A stretch of 53,122 nucleotides of DNA from Corynebacterium argentoratense DSM 44202. GTDB taxonomy: Bacteria > Actinomycetota > Actinomycetes > Mycobacteriales > Mycobacteriaceae. Below are positions 10,212-17,891 of the stretch, in pieces. Position numbers and translations under genes: made by a program. The DNA is taken from the NCBI RefSeq assembly GCF_000590555.1, contig NC_022198.1, positions 1,978,781 to 2,031,902 of the forward strand, read 5' to 3'. Within the stretch, counting starts at the first letter, position 1. Each line of letters starts with the position of its first letter. The notes beneath the pieces were generated by a model, which was not told the DNA's origin, searched no databases, and worked only from the letters and a program-made list of their open reading frames with translations.

Positions 10212-10250
10212 AAAAGCCTCCACCCGGGGATATACCCACAAGCGGAGGCT
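10212..10250 (-). terminator. Terminator of the rpsF-ssb-rplI operon
   Basis: On the minus strand AGCCTCC (10250-10244) pairs with GGAGGCT (10221-10215), followed by TTT, about 60 nt past the rplI stop. The loop contains a smaller GGGTATATCCC dyad. Confidence 0.6.
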
Positions 10251-10270
10251 CAAGCCTGCTGTTGTCATGT

Positions 10271-10286
10271 GGCCACACGCGTGGCC
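10271..10286 (-). terminator. Hairpin directly after rplI
   Basis: GGCCAC-ACGC-GTGGCC forms a perfect 6-bp GC stem 24 nt after the rplI stop. It lacks a T run and may act with the stronger hairpin at 10212-10250, or stabilise the mRNA 3' end. Confidence 0.4.
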
Positions 10287-10309
10287 GCCGATGCTATAAA
10301 AGCCTAAAA

Positions 10310-10762
10310 CTAGGCAGCAACGACCTTAAAGTTCACCTTGGCGGAAATGTCGCCCTGAAGCTTAACGTCAACGTCATAAGCACCAACGCTCTTAACGTGA
10401 CCCTTCTTCAAAAGCACAGAGTGCTTGGACAGGGAAGGACCGCCAGCGGCCTTCACTGCGGCAACAATGTCTTCGGCCTTCACAGAACCGAACAACTTGC
10501 CATTTTCTGCGGTGCGGACCTCAACAGAAACACCCTCCAGTGCCTCCAGCTGGGCCTTGACCTCGCGTGCATGATCCAGGTCGCGGATCTCCCGCTCAGC
10601 CTGAGCGCGCTTAATGCCCTCAATCTGCTTCTCAGCGCCACGAGTCGCCACAATAGCGAAACCGCGCGGAAGCAGGTAGTTACGTCCGTAGCCAGCCTTG
10701 ACCTCGACAACGTCACCAGGGACGCCCAAGTTATCAACGGCGGCGGTGAGGATCAGCTTCAT
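10310..10762 (-). CDS. rplI: 50S ribosomal protein L9
   Basis: The protein has 150 residues of standard L9 architecture. The N-terminal rRNA-binding domain has the conserved G-x-GD-V-V-E-V-K-x-GYGRNYLLP block at residues 13-33. A long central helix follows, then the C-terminal domain with the LFGSV motif. It stabilises the L1 stalk region of the large subunit. It is the third gene of the rpsF-ssb-rplI set, 38 nt after ssb. The minus-strand leader has GAAAGGCAGGG before the ATG. As in other corynebacteria, no rpsR gene lies between ssb and rplI. Confidence 0.97.
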   Translation of the reverse strand: MKLILTAAVDNLGVPGDVVEVKAGYGRNYLLPRGFAIVATRGAEKQIEGIKRAQAEREIRDLDHAREVKAQLEALEGVSVEVRTAENGKLFGSVKAEDIVAAVKAAGGPSLSKHSVLLKKGHVKSVGAYDVDVKLQGDISAKVNFKVVAA

Positions 10763-10800
10763 GATCCCTGCCTTTCAGGAAAAGTTAAAAAGATTTCAAG

Positions 10801-11343
10801 TTAAAACGGGGGTTCGTCATCTGCCCCGGCAAAACCACCAGAAGCAGGAGCACTATTCCACGGATCATTATCCGGAACAGCCGACATATTCTGATTGCCA
10901 CCAGACGCCTGCGGAGCGGGGCCACCAAAGCCACCGGACTGCTGCTGCTGGAAACCACCAGAATTGCCCTCACCACGGCTCACACGCTGAACCTGCGCCG
11001 TCGCATACTGCAAAGAAGGACCGACCTCGTCGACCTCAATCTCCATCACACTACGACGCTCACCCTCGCGGGTGTCGTACGAACGCTGGCGCAACCGACC
11101 GGTCACGATAACGCGCATACCCTTCGTCAACGTATTAGCAACATTCTCCGCAACCTGACGCCACACGTTGCACGTGAGGTACAGTGCCTCGCCATCTTCC
11201 CACTGGTTAGTCTGACGATTAAACCGGCGAGGAGTGGAAGCAATACGGAAATTCGCTACGGCGACATTCGACGCCGTGAAACGCAATTCAGGATCAGCAA
11301 CAAGGTTGCCGACCACAGTAATCTGAGTTTCGCCCTGAGCCAT
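10801..11343 (-). CDS. ssb: Single-stranded DNA-binding protein
   Basis: The protein has 180 residues. The OB fold occupies residues 1-120, including [16 protein letters not shown] and [11 protein letters not shown] flexible tail rich in G, Q and S follows ([11 protein letters not shown]). The acidic tip DDEPPF ends the protein; this tip docks SSB partners such as PriA, RecQ-type helicases and the polymerase clamp loader. It protects ssDNA at replication forks and during repair. It lies between rpsF and rplI in the conserved operon, 75 nt after rpsF. Confidence 0.97.
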   Translation of the reverse strand: MAQGETQITVVGNLVADPELRFTASNVAVANFRIASTPRRFNRQTNQWEDGEALYLTCNVWRQVAENVANTLTKGMRVIVTGRLRQRSYDTREGERRSVMEIEVDEVGPSLQYATAQVQRVSRGEGNSGGFQQQQSGGFGGPAPQASGGNQNMSAVPDNDPWNSAPASGGFAGADDEPPF

Positions 11344-11418
11344 GAGAACCTACTTTCTAGTGAACCCTTTTGCTTTCATCCGGCCAGTGTAGCCAGATAC
11401 AAGCAATGGGGGAGTTGA

Positions 11419-11706
11419 CTAGCGATCGGCGCGCAGCACCTTGGTGCGCAGAACGTCGTCGCTCAGGTTGAGAAGACGATCCAGCTCGAGCACGGTAGCG
11501 GACTCGCAGTGGAGATCGACGACAGCGTAGATGCCTTCGTCTTTCTTGTTGATCGGGTACGCAAGAGTGCGCTTGCCCCAAATATCAACCTTATCCACGG
11601 TGCCGTTTTCCTTGCGGACAACCTCGAGGAACTTATCCAGGGACGGGGCGACAGTGCGTTCATCCTGAGACGGGTCAAGAATGATCATGAGTTCGTATTT
11701 ACGCAC
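11419..11706 (-). CDS. rpsF: 30S ribosomal protein S6
   Basis: With the GTG start at 11706 the protein has 95 residues beginning [12 protein letters not shown], the same length and N-terminus as the C. glutamicum protein. A more upstream GTG/ATG at 11718/11715 is possible but would sit only about 2 nt from the AGGAGG ribosome binding site, so the inner GTG is preferred; the spacing of 11 nt is a little long. S6 binds 16S rRNA together with S18 in the small-subunit platform. It is the first gene of the rpsF-ssb-rplI operon. Confidence 0.93.
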   Translation of the reverse strand: MRKYELMIILDPSQDERTVAPSLDKFLEVVRKENGTVDKVDIWGKRTLAYPINKKDEGIYAVVDLHCESATVLELDRLLNLSDDVLRTKVLRADR

Positions 11707-11747
11707 GGACCTCATCACCTCCTATGGTCTAGTAATTGTGTAACGGC

Positions 11748-11766
11748 CATACCCCCTTTGGGTATG
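11748..11766 (-). promoter_or_regulatory. Dyad in rpsF leader
   Basis: CATACCC-CCTTT-GGGTATG is a perfect 7-bp inverted repeat, 42-60 nt upstream of the chosen rpsF start. It may be an mRNA hairpin in the ribosomal-protein leader. The ATACCC...GGGTAT core also resembles the general form of CsoR-type operators, which is noted without being claimed. Confidence 0.4.
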
Positions 11767-11817
11767 ACAGGAGGACTGCTGCATAAAGCAACCTTGTTAG
11801 AGTAGCCGACAAAGAAG

Positions 11818-12009
11818 CTAAACAGCAAGCGTGGCCCAGAAAATCGCAATCGTGGTGGGAATGACCGTAATCAACGCAATCGCTACGGCCATCAGCCCCC
11901 ACGTCAACCACGGGGACTTGCCCAGGCGGAAGCTTAAGAAACTACCCGTGAAACAGGCGAACCCAGCAAAAACGCTCGCCATAGTCACAATCAGTGCCGT
12001 ATCCGTCAT
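11818..12009 (-). CDS. Small two-helix membrane protein
   Basis: This 63-residue protein is almost entirely hydrophobic. Helix 1 covers about residues 5-27 (TMASVFAGFACFTGSFL), a short loop with RLGKSP follows, and helix 2 covers about 35-60. It begins 8 nt after the stop of the upstream penicillin-binding protein gene, so the two should be one transcript. The family is not recognised. Position suggests a membrane accessory of the cell-wall synthase or an unrelated hitchhiker; nothing in the sequence decides this. Confidence 0.7.
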   Translation of the reverse strand: MTDTALIVTMASVFAGFACFTGSFLSFRLGKSPWLTWGLMAVAIALITVIPTTIAIFWATLAV

Positions 12010-12017
12010 GGATGTAC

Positions 12018-14192
12018 CTATCCGAAAATGTTCGGGATAACGATGCCCGGCGCGAGCTCAATGGTATCCGCCGGGGGAGCAGCAGGTGCTTCCTCTACCG
12101 GGGGAACATCCACCGGCATCTCCTCCTCAGGCGCTTCCTCCTCCGAGGCGTCATTGTTGCCGCCAGAGCTCGGCGGAGCGTAGACGTAGGGGGTAGAGGA
12201 GTAGCCCATGCCCTTCGGCTCGGGGAAGTCCTCGTTAGGCTCGCCCTCCAGGGCCTGATCCATGGTGGACTTCCAAATGCGGGCCGGCATGCCGGAACCG
12301 TACATCAAACCGCCCGACGAGTTGGTCAACGCCGAATTGTCTGCAGTGCCGACCCACACAGCCGTCGCCAACTGGGGAGTGGCGCCAATCATCCAGGCAT
12401 CCTTGTTCTGACCAGTGTCGCCCAACTGAGTCGTACCAGTCTTCGCAGCAGACACGCGGCCACCCGCCAACTGATTGTTGTTGGAGTACGCAGCAATCGG
12501 ACCCATCGCAGCAATCACATTGTTAGCGACCTTCGCGCTGACGCGACGCTCGCCCTCAGTAGCCTCATGTTCGTACAAGACGTCACCAGCCTGGGTGGTG
12601 ATCTTCTGCACCAAGTACGGCTGGTGCCACACACCCTGGTCCGCCAACGTTGCCAAAGCAACAGCCATGTCCAAAGGACGGGACTCGTACTGGCCCAAAA
12701 TAATGCCGTCTTCGGGACTACCACCGTCGTGGGTCAACGTCTGATCGAAACCAGGGATCTGCTTTGCCACACCCAACGCATGCGCCATATCGGCAACATC
12801 CTGGGCGCCATTGTCCAAGTCATGCTCCAAACGGATGAAGCTCGTATTGTGCGAACGCTTCAGGGCCTCCTGAATCGAGCAGAAACCACAGTCGTTACCT
12901 TCAACGTTGTTGACCGTGGCGTCACCCATCTGCACCGGAGCACTGGAGTAACCCTGGGACAGGGGAATGCCCTGCTGCAAAGCGGCAGCCAACCCGAAAA
13001 CCTTAAACGTCGAACCGGTCTGGAGACCTGAGTTCGCATAGTCCCAACCGTTGGGATCTTCGCCACCGTAGTAGGCGCGGATCGCGCCCGTCTTCGGCTC
13101 CACACTGACCACTGCAGCACGCAAAGAAGGATCATCGGGACGCTGAGCCATCTGCTCACGCACACTGTCCACCGCGGCGTTTTGATCCTTGGGGCGAATC
13201 GTCGTCGTGATGCGCAGGCCCTTGGTCTCCACGTCCTGCTCACTGATACCGAGCGTGCCGAGCTCCGCCATCACCTGATTCTTGATCAAGCCATTCGTGC
13301 CCTCCGCCTGAGTGAAAGCTTGGCTGTTATTCGGATCAATCGTCTCCGGATAGACCTGCTCAGCACGCTCCTGCGGGGTCAGCCACCCCTCCTGCTCCAT
13401 ACCGTCGAGTACGTAATTCCAGCGCTGCTCGGCTTCCTCGCGGTTAGTCCACGGATCCAAACTACTCGGGCGCTGAATACACGCAGCCAGCACCGCAGAC
13501 TCCGCAGGCGTCAACTGATCCAAAGGCTTGCCGAAATATGCCTCGGACGCAGCCGCCACACCATAAGAATTACGGCCGAAATAAATAGTGTTCAAATACG
13601 CCGAAAGAACATCATCCTTCGGCCACTCGTTAGCCATCTTCGCCGAATACACCAGCTCGCGCAGCTTGCGCTTATAGGAACGATCATTACCGACCATGGC
13701 GTTCTTCACGTACTGCTGAGTAATCGTCGAACCACCACCGGCAGAAGAATCACCCGTGATCTGCCCCTTAATCGCACGGGCAAAACCCGTCACCGAAAAA
13801 CCAGGGTTGGTGTAAAACTCGCGGTCCTCCGCAGCCAACACAGCATGCTTCAACGAATCCGGCACGCGATCAATCGACACCTGCTCACGGTTGCCCTCCT
13901 GAGGCACAATCCGAGCAAGCTCCGTCGAAGAATCATCCGCATAAATCGTCGACACTTGCTTGTTAACAAGCTCCTCCGGCTGCGGCACATCCGCCATCAC
14001 ATAAGCAATCATGAACGCCACAAACGGGGCACCCACCATAATCACCAAAGCCGACAGGGCACCAACCAGGGCCTTCTTCTTGCGTGACCACGCGGCCTTC
14101 GCCCGACGGCGGCCACCAGAACGCCCAGCGCCACCCCTGGCGGGACGCCCCCCAGAACGACGCGGACCCTGACTATTAGACGCACTGCTCAC
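12018..14192 (-). CDS. ponA: Class A penicillin-binding protein (bifunctional peptidoglycan synthase)
   Basis: The protein has 724 residues. A basic, G/R-rich cytosolic tail (1-40) precedes one membrane anchor (about 41-66). The GT51 glycosyltransferase domain has AEDREFY at 121-127 and GGSTITQQYVKN. The transpeptidase domain has SxxK in GSTFK near 393, an SHNT motif and AAKTGTTQ near 584. The last 60 residues are P/E-rich, outside the membrane and probably disordered. It polymerises lipid II into glycan strands and cross-links them. The neighbour order ponA next to a DUF5318 gene matches mycobacterial ponA1. It corresponds in position to C. glutamicum mrcB. Confidence 0.93.
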   Translation of the reverse strand: MSSASNSQGPRRSGGRPARGGAGRSGGRRRAKAAWSRKKKALVGALSALVIMVGAPFVAFMIAYVMADVPQPEELVNKQVSTIYADDSSTELARIVPQEGNREQVSIDRVPDSLKHAVLAAEDREFYTNPGFSVTGFARAIKGQITGDSSAGGGSTITQQYVKNAMVGNDRSYKRKLRELVYSAKMANEWPKDDVLSAYLNTIYFGRNSYGVAAASEAYFGKPLDQLTPAESAVLAACIQRPSSLDPWTNREEAEQRWNYVLDGMEQEGWLTPQERAEQVYPETIDPNNSQAFTQAEGTNGLIKNQVMAELGTLGISEQDVETKGLRITTTIRPKDQNAAVDSVREQMAQRPDDPSLRAAVVSVEPKTGAIRAYYGGEDPNGWDYANSGLQTGSTFKVFGLAAALQQGIPLSQGYSSAPVQMGDATVNNVEGNDCGFCSIQEALKRSHNTSFIRLEHDLDNGAQDVADMAHALGVAKQIPGFDQTLTHDGGSPEDGIILGQYESRPLDMAVALATLADQGVWHQPYLVQKITTQAGDVLYEHEATEGERRVSAKVANNVIAAMGPIAAYSNNNQLAGGRVSAAKTGTTQLGDTGQNKDAWMIGATPQLATAVWVGTADNSALTNSSGGLMYGSGMPARIWKSTMDQALEGEPNEDFPEPKGMGYSSTPYVYAPPSSGGNNDASEEEAPEEEMPVDVPPVEEAPAAPPADTIELAPGIVIPNIFG

Positions 14193-14271
14193 AGCAACAG
14201 CTCTCCGAAACTAGAAGAAAAAGAACACTTTCCCCGCTAGCCTAGCGAACTTTTAACCCCTACATATAGCT

Positions 14272-14637
14272 CTAACTACAAGTGGCCTCCTGCACCATCA
14301 GCAAAAAATTCCACCCACACGCAGTACACACCTCCACCGTATGCACCTCCGCACTACCCGTCTGCGCAACCAACGCCTCTAACTCTGCCTCGCTACGAGC
14401 ACTATTAGCCCTCGACCCCACCGCATCACCAAACACCCACCACACCTCACGCAACACCCCATCACGCTCACACACCGGGCACACCCCAGCAACCGCACGA
14501 CCATGAAACTTCGCCGCAGTCTGCAACAAAAAATCCCCCTCGCATGCCTCCGCCCGAGACACACGCCCCTCACGAATCTGCTTAATATACTGAGCCCTAC
14601 GCCACCTGTGCGACACAGTAGAACCAAAAGAAATCAT
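14272..14637 (-). CDS. DUF5318-like zinc-ribbon protein
   Basis: The protein has 121 residues. Two CxxC pairs are visible: CPVC near residues 53-56 and CTAC near 107-110, which together probably bind one zinc ion. The N-terminus SHRWRRAQYIKQIREG is typical of the small actinobacterial family found next to ponA1 in mycobacteria. Function is unknown; the adjacent cell-wall synthase gene and the divergent envelope-stress regulator suggest a link to the envelope. It ends 79 nt upstream of the ponA start, so it may be the first gene of a ponA transcript. Confidence 0.8.
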   Translation of the reverse strand: MISFGSTVSHRWRRAQYIKQIREGRVSRAEACEGDFLLQTAAKFHGRAVAGVCPVCERDGVLREVWWVFGDAVGSRANSARSEAELEALVAQTGSAEVHTVEVCTACGWNFLLMVQEATCS

Positions 14638-14767
14638 GCGGCCATGCTACTGACCGCCCGCGCCACATGCAGAAAACAAGCGCCCCAAACCCACAGCACA
14701 GTGCCCACAAACCTGCCGATTTGCTGTTAACTTCTGTGCCAAAGGCCCACGGTTATGGTGCAAAACG

Positions 14768-14784
14768 ATAGTAAACGATACTAT
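14768..14784. promoter_or_regulatory. Probable MarR-type operator over the regulator start codon
   Basis: ATAGTA-AACGA-TACTAT is a perfect 6-bp dyad whose right arm includes the first two bases of the ATG at 14783. MarR proteins commonly bind such AT-rich palindromes in their own promoter. Direct copies of ACGATA (14765-14770 and 14775-14780) overlap it. No Shine-Dalgarno sequence is seen before this ATG, so the transcript may be leaderless or start at the second ATG (14792). Confidence 0.55.
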
Positions 14785-15241
14785 GGGCGTTATGACGAAC
14801 ACCCCCCTTGACATCGCATCCCAAATCCGCCCCGCAATGACAAAACTCTACGTCACCTACTTCCGCGTCGCACAACAATCCGACCTCACTGGGCCACAAC
14901 TAACCATCATGACCCGCCTCGAAGAGCACGGCCCCGCACGCATTAGCGAAGTAGCCCGCGAAGAGGGCATCCGAATACCCACCGCCTCCAACGCACTCCA
15001 CCAACTCGAAGAACGCGGCATGATCTCCCGCCTCCGCGATACCTCCGACAAGCGTGGCGTCCGCGTCAAGCTCACCGCACAAGGCCGCGAAGAACTCAAA
15101 CGAGTTGGAGCAGAACGCGACCGCCACTTCGCCACCCTCCTCGAACTCCTCGACGAAGACGAACTCAAACTCGCCGAACAACTCATCCCCGTCATCAAAC
15201 GCCTCGCCTCCAACTACAACCCCGAGGCCTTCGAAAAATAA
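14783..15241 (+). CDS. malR: MarR-family transcriptional regulator (MalR-like)
   Basis: The protein has 152 residues, or 149 from the second ATG at 14792. The winged-helix domain covers about residues 35-105, with ISEVAREEGIRIPTASNALH as recognition helix region and DKRGVRVKLTAQG as wing. It should act as a homodimer repressor. It lies next to the ponA locus and is followed 12 nt later by a membrane protein gene. In C. glutamicum this neighbourhood holds the MarR regulator MalR (cg3315), linked to envelope remodelling, so an orthologue is likely; the symbol rests on synteny and family, not on alignment. A palindrome at its start suggests autoregulation. Confidence 0.8.
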   Translation: MGVMTNTPLDIASQIRPAMTKLYVTYFRVAQQSDLTGPQLTIMTRLEEHGPARISEVAREEGIRIPTASNALHQLEERGMISRLRDTSDKRGVRVKLTAQGREELKRVGAERDRHFATLLELLDEDELKLAEQLIPVIKRLASNYNPEAFEK

Positions 15242-15253
15242 ACCACCACGGCC

Positions 15254-15736
15254 ATGCACAGCCACCCAGAAAACGACCCGCACCTCAAAGTCGAGCTCCC
15301 AGAAGAACTCCAAAAAGAACTCGACTTTGACGCCAGCCGCCTAAGCCAACTCACCGAAGACGGAGAGGACCACCCCCTCTACCAGCTAGAACGCCACCGT
15401 CAATCCCTACAGCAAGCGGTGTTCTTCGCGGCGTCAACAATTTTTCTGACCCTGCTGGCAGGCCTCATGCTCGCCCTCACATCCCACGCACTCGGCGGCC
15501 CGCTCTGCGACGCCGGAGTAGCAACATGGATCTGCAGCCACACCTTCGAACTGCTCTTCCCCCTCCTACCCGGCGCGATCGCCCTGGCAGGACTCATCGG
15601 CTGCGCCCTCGGCTGCTACAAAAAATACAAAAACCACGACCGCTGGCAGCCGTGGCTCGCGGCCCTATGGGTGCTTCTACCGTTCACCCTCATGTGGCTC
15701 ACCGGCACCGGCACCATGGCCATCGTCGGGCACTAA
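15254..15736 (+). CDS. Three-helix membrane protein co-transcribed with the MarR regulator
   Basis: The protein has 160 residues. A charged N-terminus of about 55 residues, rich in E, D, H and Q, is followed by three hydrophobic segments at about 55-80, 94-117 and 130-157. The second pair is joined by a basic loop ([10 protein letters not shown]). It starts 12 nt after the malR stop, so it is probably in the same operon. Its stop overlaps the stop of trhO by 4 nt. I do not recognise the family. Linkage suggests an envelope function under MalR control. Confidence 0.75.
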   Translation: MHSHPENDPHLKVELPEELQKELDFDASRLSQLTEDGEDHPLYQLERHRQSLQQAVFFAASTIFLTLLAGLMLALTSHALGGPLCDAGVATWICSHTFELLFPLLPGAIALAGLIGCALGCYKKYKNHDRWQPWLAALWVLLPFTLMWLTGTGTMAIVGH

Positions 15737-16671
15737 GCCTGCGCCAACTGCTCCGCCTGCTCGCGCGCAACCTCCACGCAACGCTCCTGCCCACAATGGC
15801 GGGTGGCAACATTGCCGAAACAATCAGGGCACATCAGCACCAACTGCCGGCAATCATCCTCGTTGACACAATGCTCAAACTTGTTAGTCTCCGCGCCGCA
15901 GTGGATGCAGTGGCCCAGCGCCTTGAAGTCCTCACCGAACTCCATGTGCATGCGCTTATCAAACACATACAACGAGCCCTCCCATAGGCCCTGGTTGCCG
16001 TACTTTTCCCCATAGCGGACGATTCCGCCATCGATCTGGTAGACCTCCTTAAACCCACGGTTTTTCATCAACGAGGACAAAATCTCGCAGCGGATACCAC
16101 CCGTGCAATAGGTGATCACCGGCTTGTCCTTCAGGTCGTCATACTTGCCGGACTCCAACTCGCGAATAAAATCATGCGTCGTATTCACATCCGGCACAAT
16201 CGCATCCTTAAACTTGCCGATCTGGGCCTCCATCGCATTGCGACCGTCGAAAAACACGACGTCAGGATTATTTTCCACAAGCTCGTTGACTTCCTCAGGC
16301 TTCAAATGCACCCCGCCGCCAACAACGCCATGCTCATCAACCTTCAGCTCGCCCGGCGCGCCAAACGCCACAATCTCATCGCGCACCTTCACGCTGAGCT
16401 TCGGGAAGTCCTCCGCCCCACCCTCAGACCACTTGAACTCGATGCCCTTGAAGTATTCCTTCGTCTTCTTCACATAGGTCTTGCAGGCATCAATATCGCC
16501 TCCGACCGTGCCATTAATGCCGTGCTCGCTGATCAAAATACGGCCGCGCAGCCCCAAAGACTGGCACAGGTCGCGCTGCCACAGCATCACCGCACGCGGA
16601 TCGGAAATCGGCTGGAACTTGTAGTACAGGAGGATCTTGCTAATAGACACGCTGCTAAGTCTAGCCGCCAT
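15733..16671 (-). CDS. trhO: tRNA uridine(34) hydroxylase, rhodanese family
   Basis: The protein has 312 residues and belongs to the UPF0176/YceA group. The N-terminal acylphosphatase-like part contains [16 protein letters not shown] (about 43-58). The rhodanese domain follows with catalytic Cys189 in [13 protein letters not shown]-terminal cysteine-rich region includes CIHC, CPDC and CGQERC. Characterised homologues make 5-hydroxyuridine at the tRNA wobble position using prephenate-derived chemistry. The ATG at 16671 lacks a clear ribosome binding site; a GTG nine codons later (VSISKILL) is an alternative. It is divergent from the XRE gene with only 26 nt between them. Confidence 0.9.
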   Translation of the reverse strand: MAARLSSVSISKILLYYKFQPISDPRAVMLWQRDLCQSLGLRGRILISEHGINGTVGGDIDACKTYVKKTKEYFKGIEFKWSEGGAEDFPKLSVKVRDEIVAFGAPGELKVDEHGVVGGGVHLKPEEVNELVENNPDVVFFDGRNAMEAQIGKFKDAIVPDVNTTHDFIRELESGKYDDLKDKPVITYCTGGIRCEILSSLMKNRGFKEVYQIDGGIVRYGEKYGNQGLWEGSLYVFDKRMHMEFGEDFKALGHCIHCGAETNKFEHCVNEDDCRQLVLMCPDCFGNVATRHCGQERCVEVAREQAEQLAQA

Positions 16672-16697
16672 TTGACAGATGTCTTATATTACAAACC

Positions 16698-17048
16698 ATG
16701 GCCCGCGCATCCCAGCACCCCACAAACCTTCCCGCCCTCCACAAGCTGATCACACAACTGGCAATCATCCGAGAGACCTCCGGACTCACCATCGATGACG
16801 CCGCGAAGGCCATGGGCGTAGACAAAGCCGCCGTCTCCAAGCTGGAACGCGGGCTAACCAACCCCACCCTCCTAACCGTCGCCCGCTACGCAGACGCCGT
16901 CGGAGCCACACTCGCACCCATCGCCGTACCCCGCGCGCAAGGGCAACAGTGGACGGGCCTTGCCGACGAAGTACTGCTAGCCCTCGACAACGAAACCGAA
17001 CTACCCACCACCCCAACACCCCACAACGTGAGCCACGCACATGCCTGA
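16698..17048 (+). CDS. XRE-family helix-turn-helix protein
   Basis: The protein has 116 residues. A Cro/CI-type HTH occupies about residues 15-75: RETSGLTIDDAAKAMGVDKA, then VSKLERGLTNPTLLTVARYA. The remaining 40 residues are variable and end in a P/T/H-rich tail. It overlaps the start of the downstream DNA glycosylase by 8 nt, so the two are translationally coupled. It may regulate this pair or the divergent trhO gene. No specific target site is identifiable. Confidence 0.85.
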   Translation: MARASQHPTNLPALHKLITQLAIIRETSGLTIDDAAKAMGVDKAAVSKLERGLTNPTLLTVARYADAVGATLAPIAVPRAQGQQWTGLADEVLLALDNETELPTTPTPHNVSHAHA

Positions 17049-17850
17049 AGGACACGTCATCCACCGGCTCGCCCGCGACATCAACAATAATTTCGCAGGC
17101 CACCACGTTCGCGTCACCTCACCCCAAGGGCGCTTCGCGACAGAAGCAGCCCAACTCGATGGGTGCGAACTCACCCAGGCCGTCGCCGTCGGCAAACACC
17201 TGTTCATCTGCTTCGACGCGCCCTGGGCAATCCACATCCACCTCGGCCTGGTCGGCAAATTCCACTTCACCCACGGCGAGCCCCGCGGCGTCGTTCGTCT
17301 ACGCATCGGCCTCGAAGACACCGACACCTACGCCGACCTCAAAGGACCACAGTGGTGCCGGCTGATCACCGCGGCGTCCATACCCGACATCGCCGACACC
17401 CTAGGCGCCGACCCCATCCTCGGAGGCCCACCCGAACGCCGCGACGCCGTCCTCCAACAAGTCGCACGCTCCAAACGCACAGCAGCGAGCGTGCTCATGG
17501 ACCAGAAACTCTTCGCCGGCGTCGGAAACATCTACCGCGCCGAAACCCTCTTCCGCCTAGGCATCGACCCCATGACCCCCAGCCGAGAAATCGACGCACC
17601 CACCTGGCGTGACATCTGGGACGACCTCGAAACCCTCATGCGCGCAGGCGTCGACGCCGGCCGCATCGACACCGTCCGACCCGAACACACTCCCGACGCC
17701 ATGGGACGACCACCCCGCAAAGACGACCACGGCGGGGAAGTCTACGTCTACCGGCGGGCAGGCGACCCCTGCTACATCTGCGGCACCCCCATCGAACACA
17801 GCGTCATCGAAGGACGCAACCTCTTCTGGTGCCCCACCTGCCAACACTAA
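17041..17850 (+). CDS. Fpg/Nei-family DNA glycosylase (endonuclease VIII-like)
   Basis: The protein has 269 residues. The mature N-terminus PEG (Pro2 nucleophile, Glu3) is present in MPEGHVIHRLA; the following H-x-I-H-R pattern is typical of actinobacterial Nei2 rather than Fpg. The helix-two-turn-helix includes the LFAGVGNIYRAETLF block. The C-terminal zinc finger runs from CYICG to CPTCQ. It should remove oxidised bases from DNA and cut the abasic site by beta/delta-elimination. It shares a transcript with the XRE regulator. It ends 41 nt before the convergent leuS end. Confidence 0.9.
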   Translation: MPEGHVIHRLARDINNNFAGHHVRVTSPQGRFATEAAQLDGCELTQAVAVGKHLFICFDAPWAIHIHLGLVGKFHFTHGEPRGVVRLRIGLEDTDTYADLKGPQWCRLITAASIPDIADTLGADPILGGPPERRDAVLQQVARSKRTAASVLMDQKLFAGVGNIYRAETLFRLGIDPMTPSREIDAPTWRDIWDDLETLMRAGVDAGRIDTVRPEHTPDAMGRPPRKDDHGGEVYVYRRAGDPCYICGTPIEHSVIEGRNLFWCPTCQH

Positions 17851-17891
17851 GCCCCGGCACCCGGCCTCTCAACCGCAACCAACGCGACGCG

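Noticed and set aside
9937..10278. N-terminal extension of DnaB
   Set aside because: It crosses the dnaB promoter region, palindrome and repeats; DnaB family length fits the ATG at 9936.
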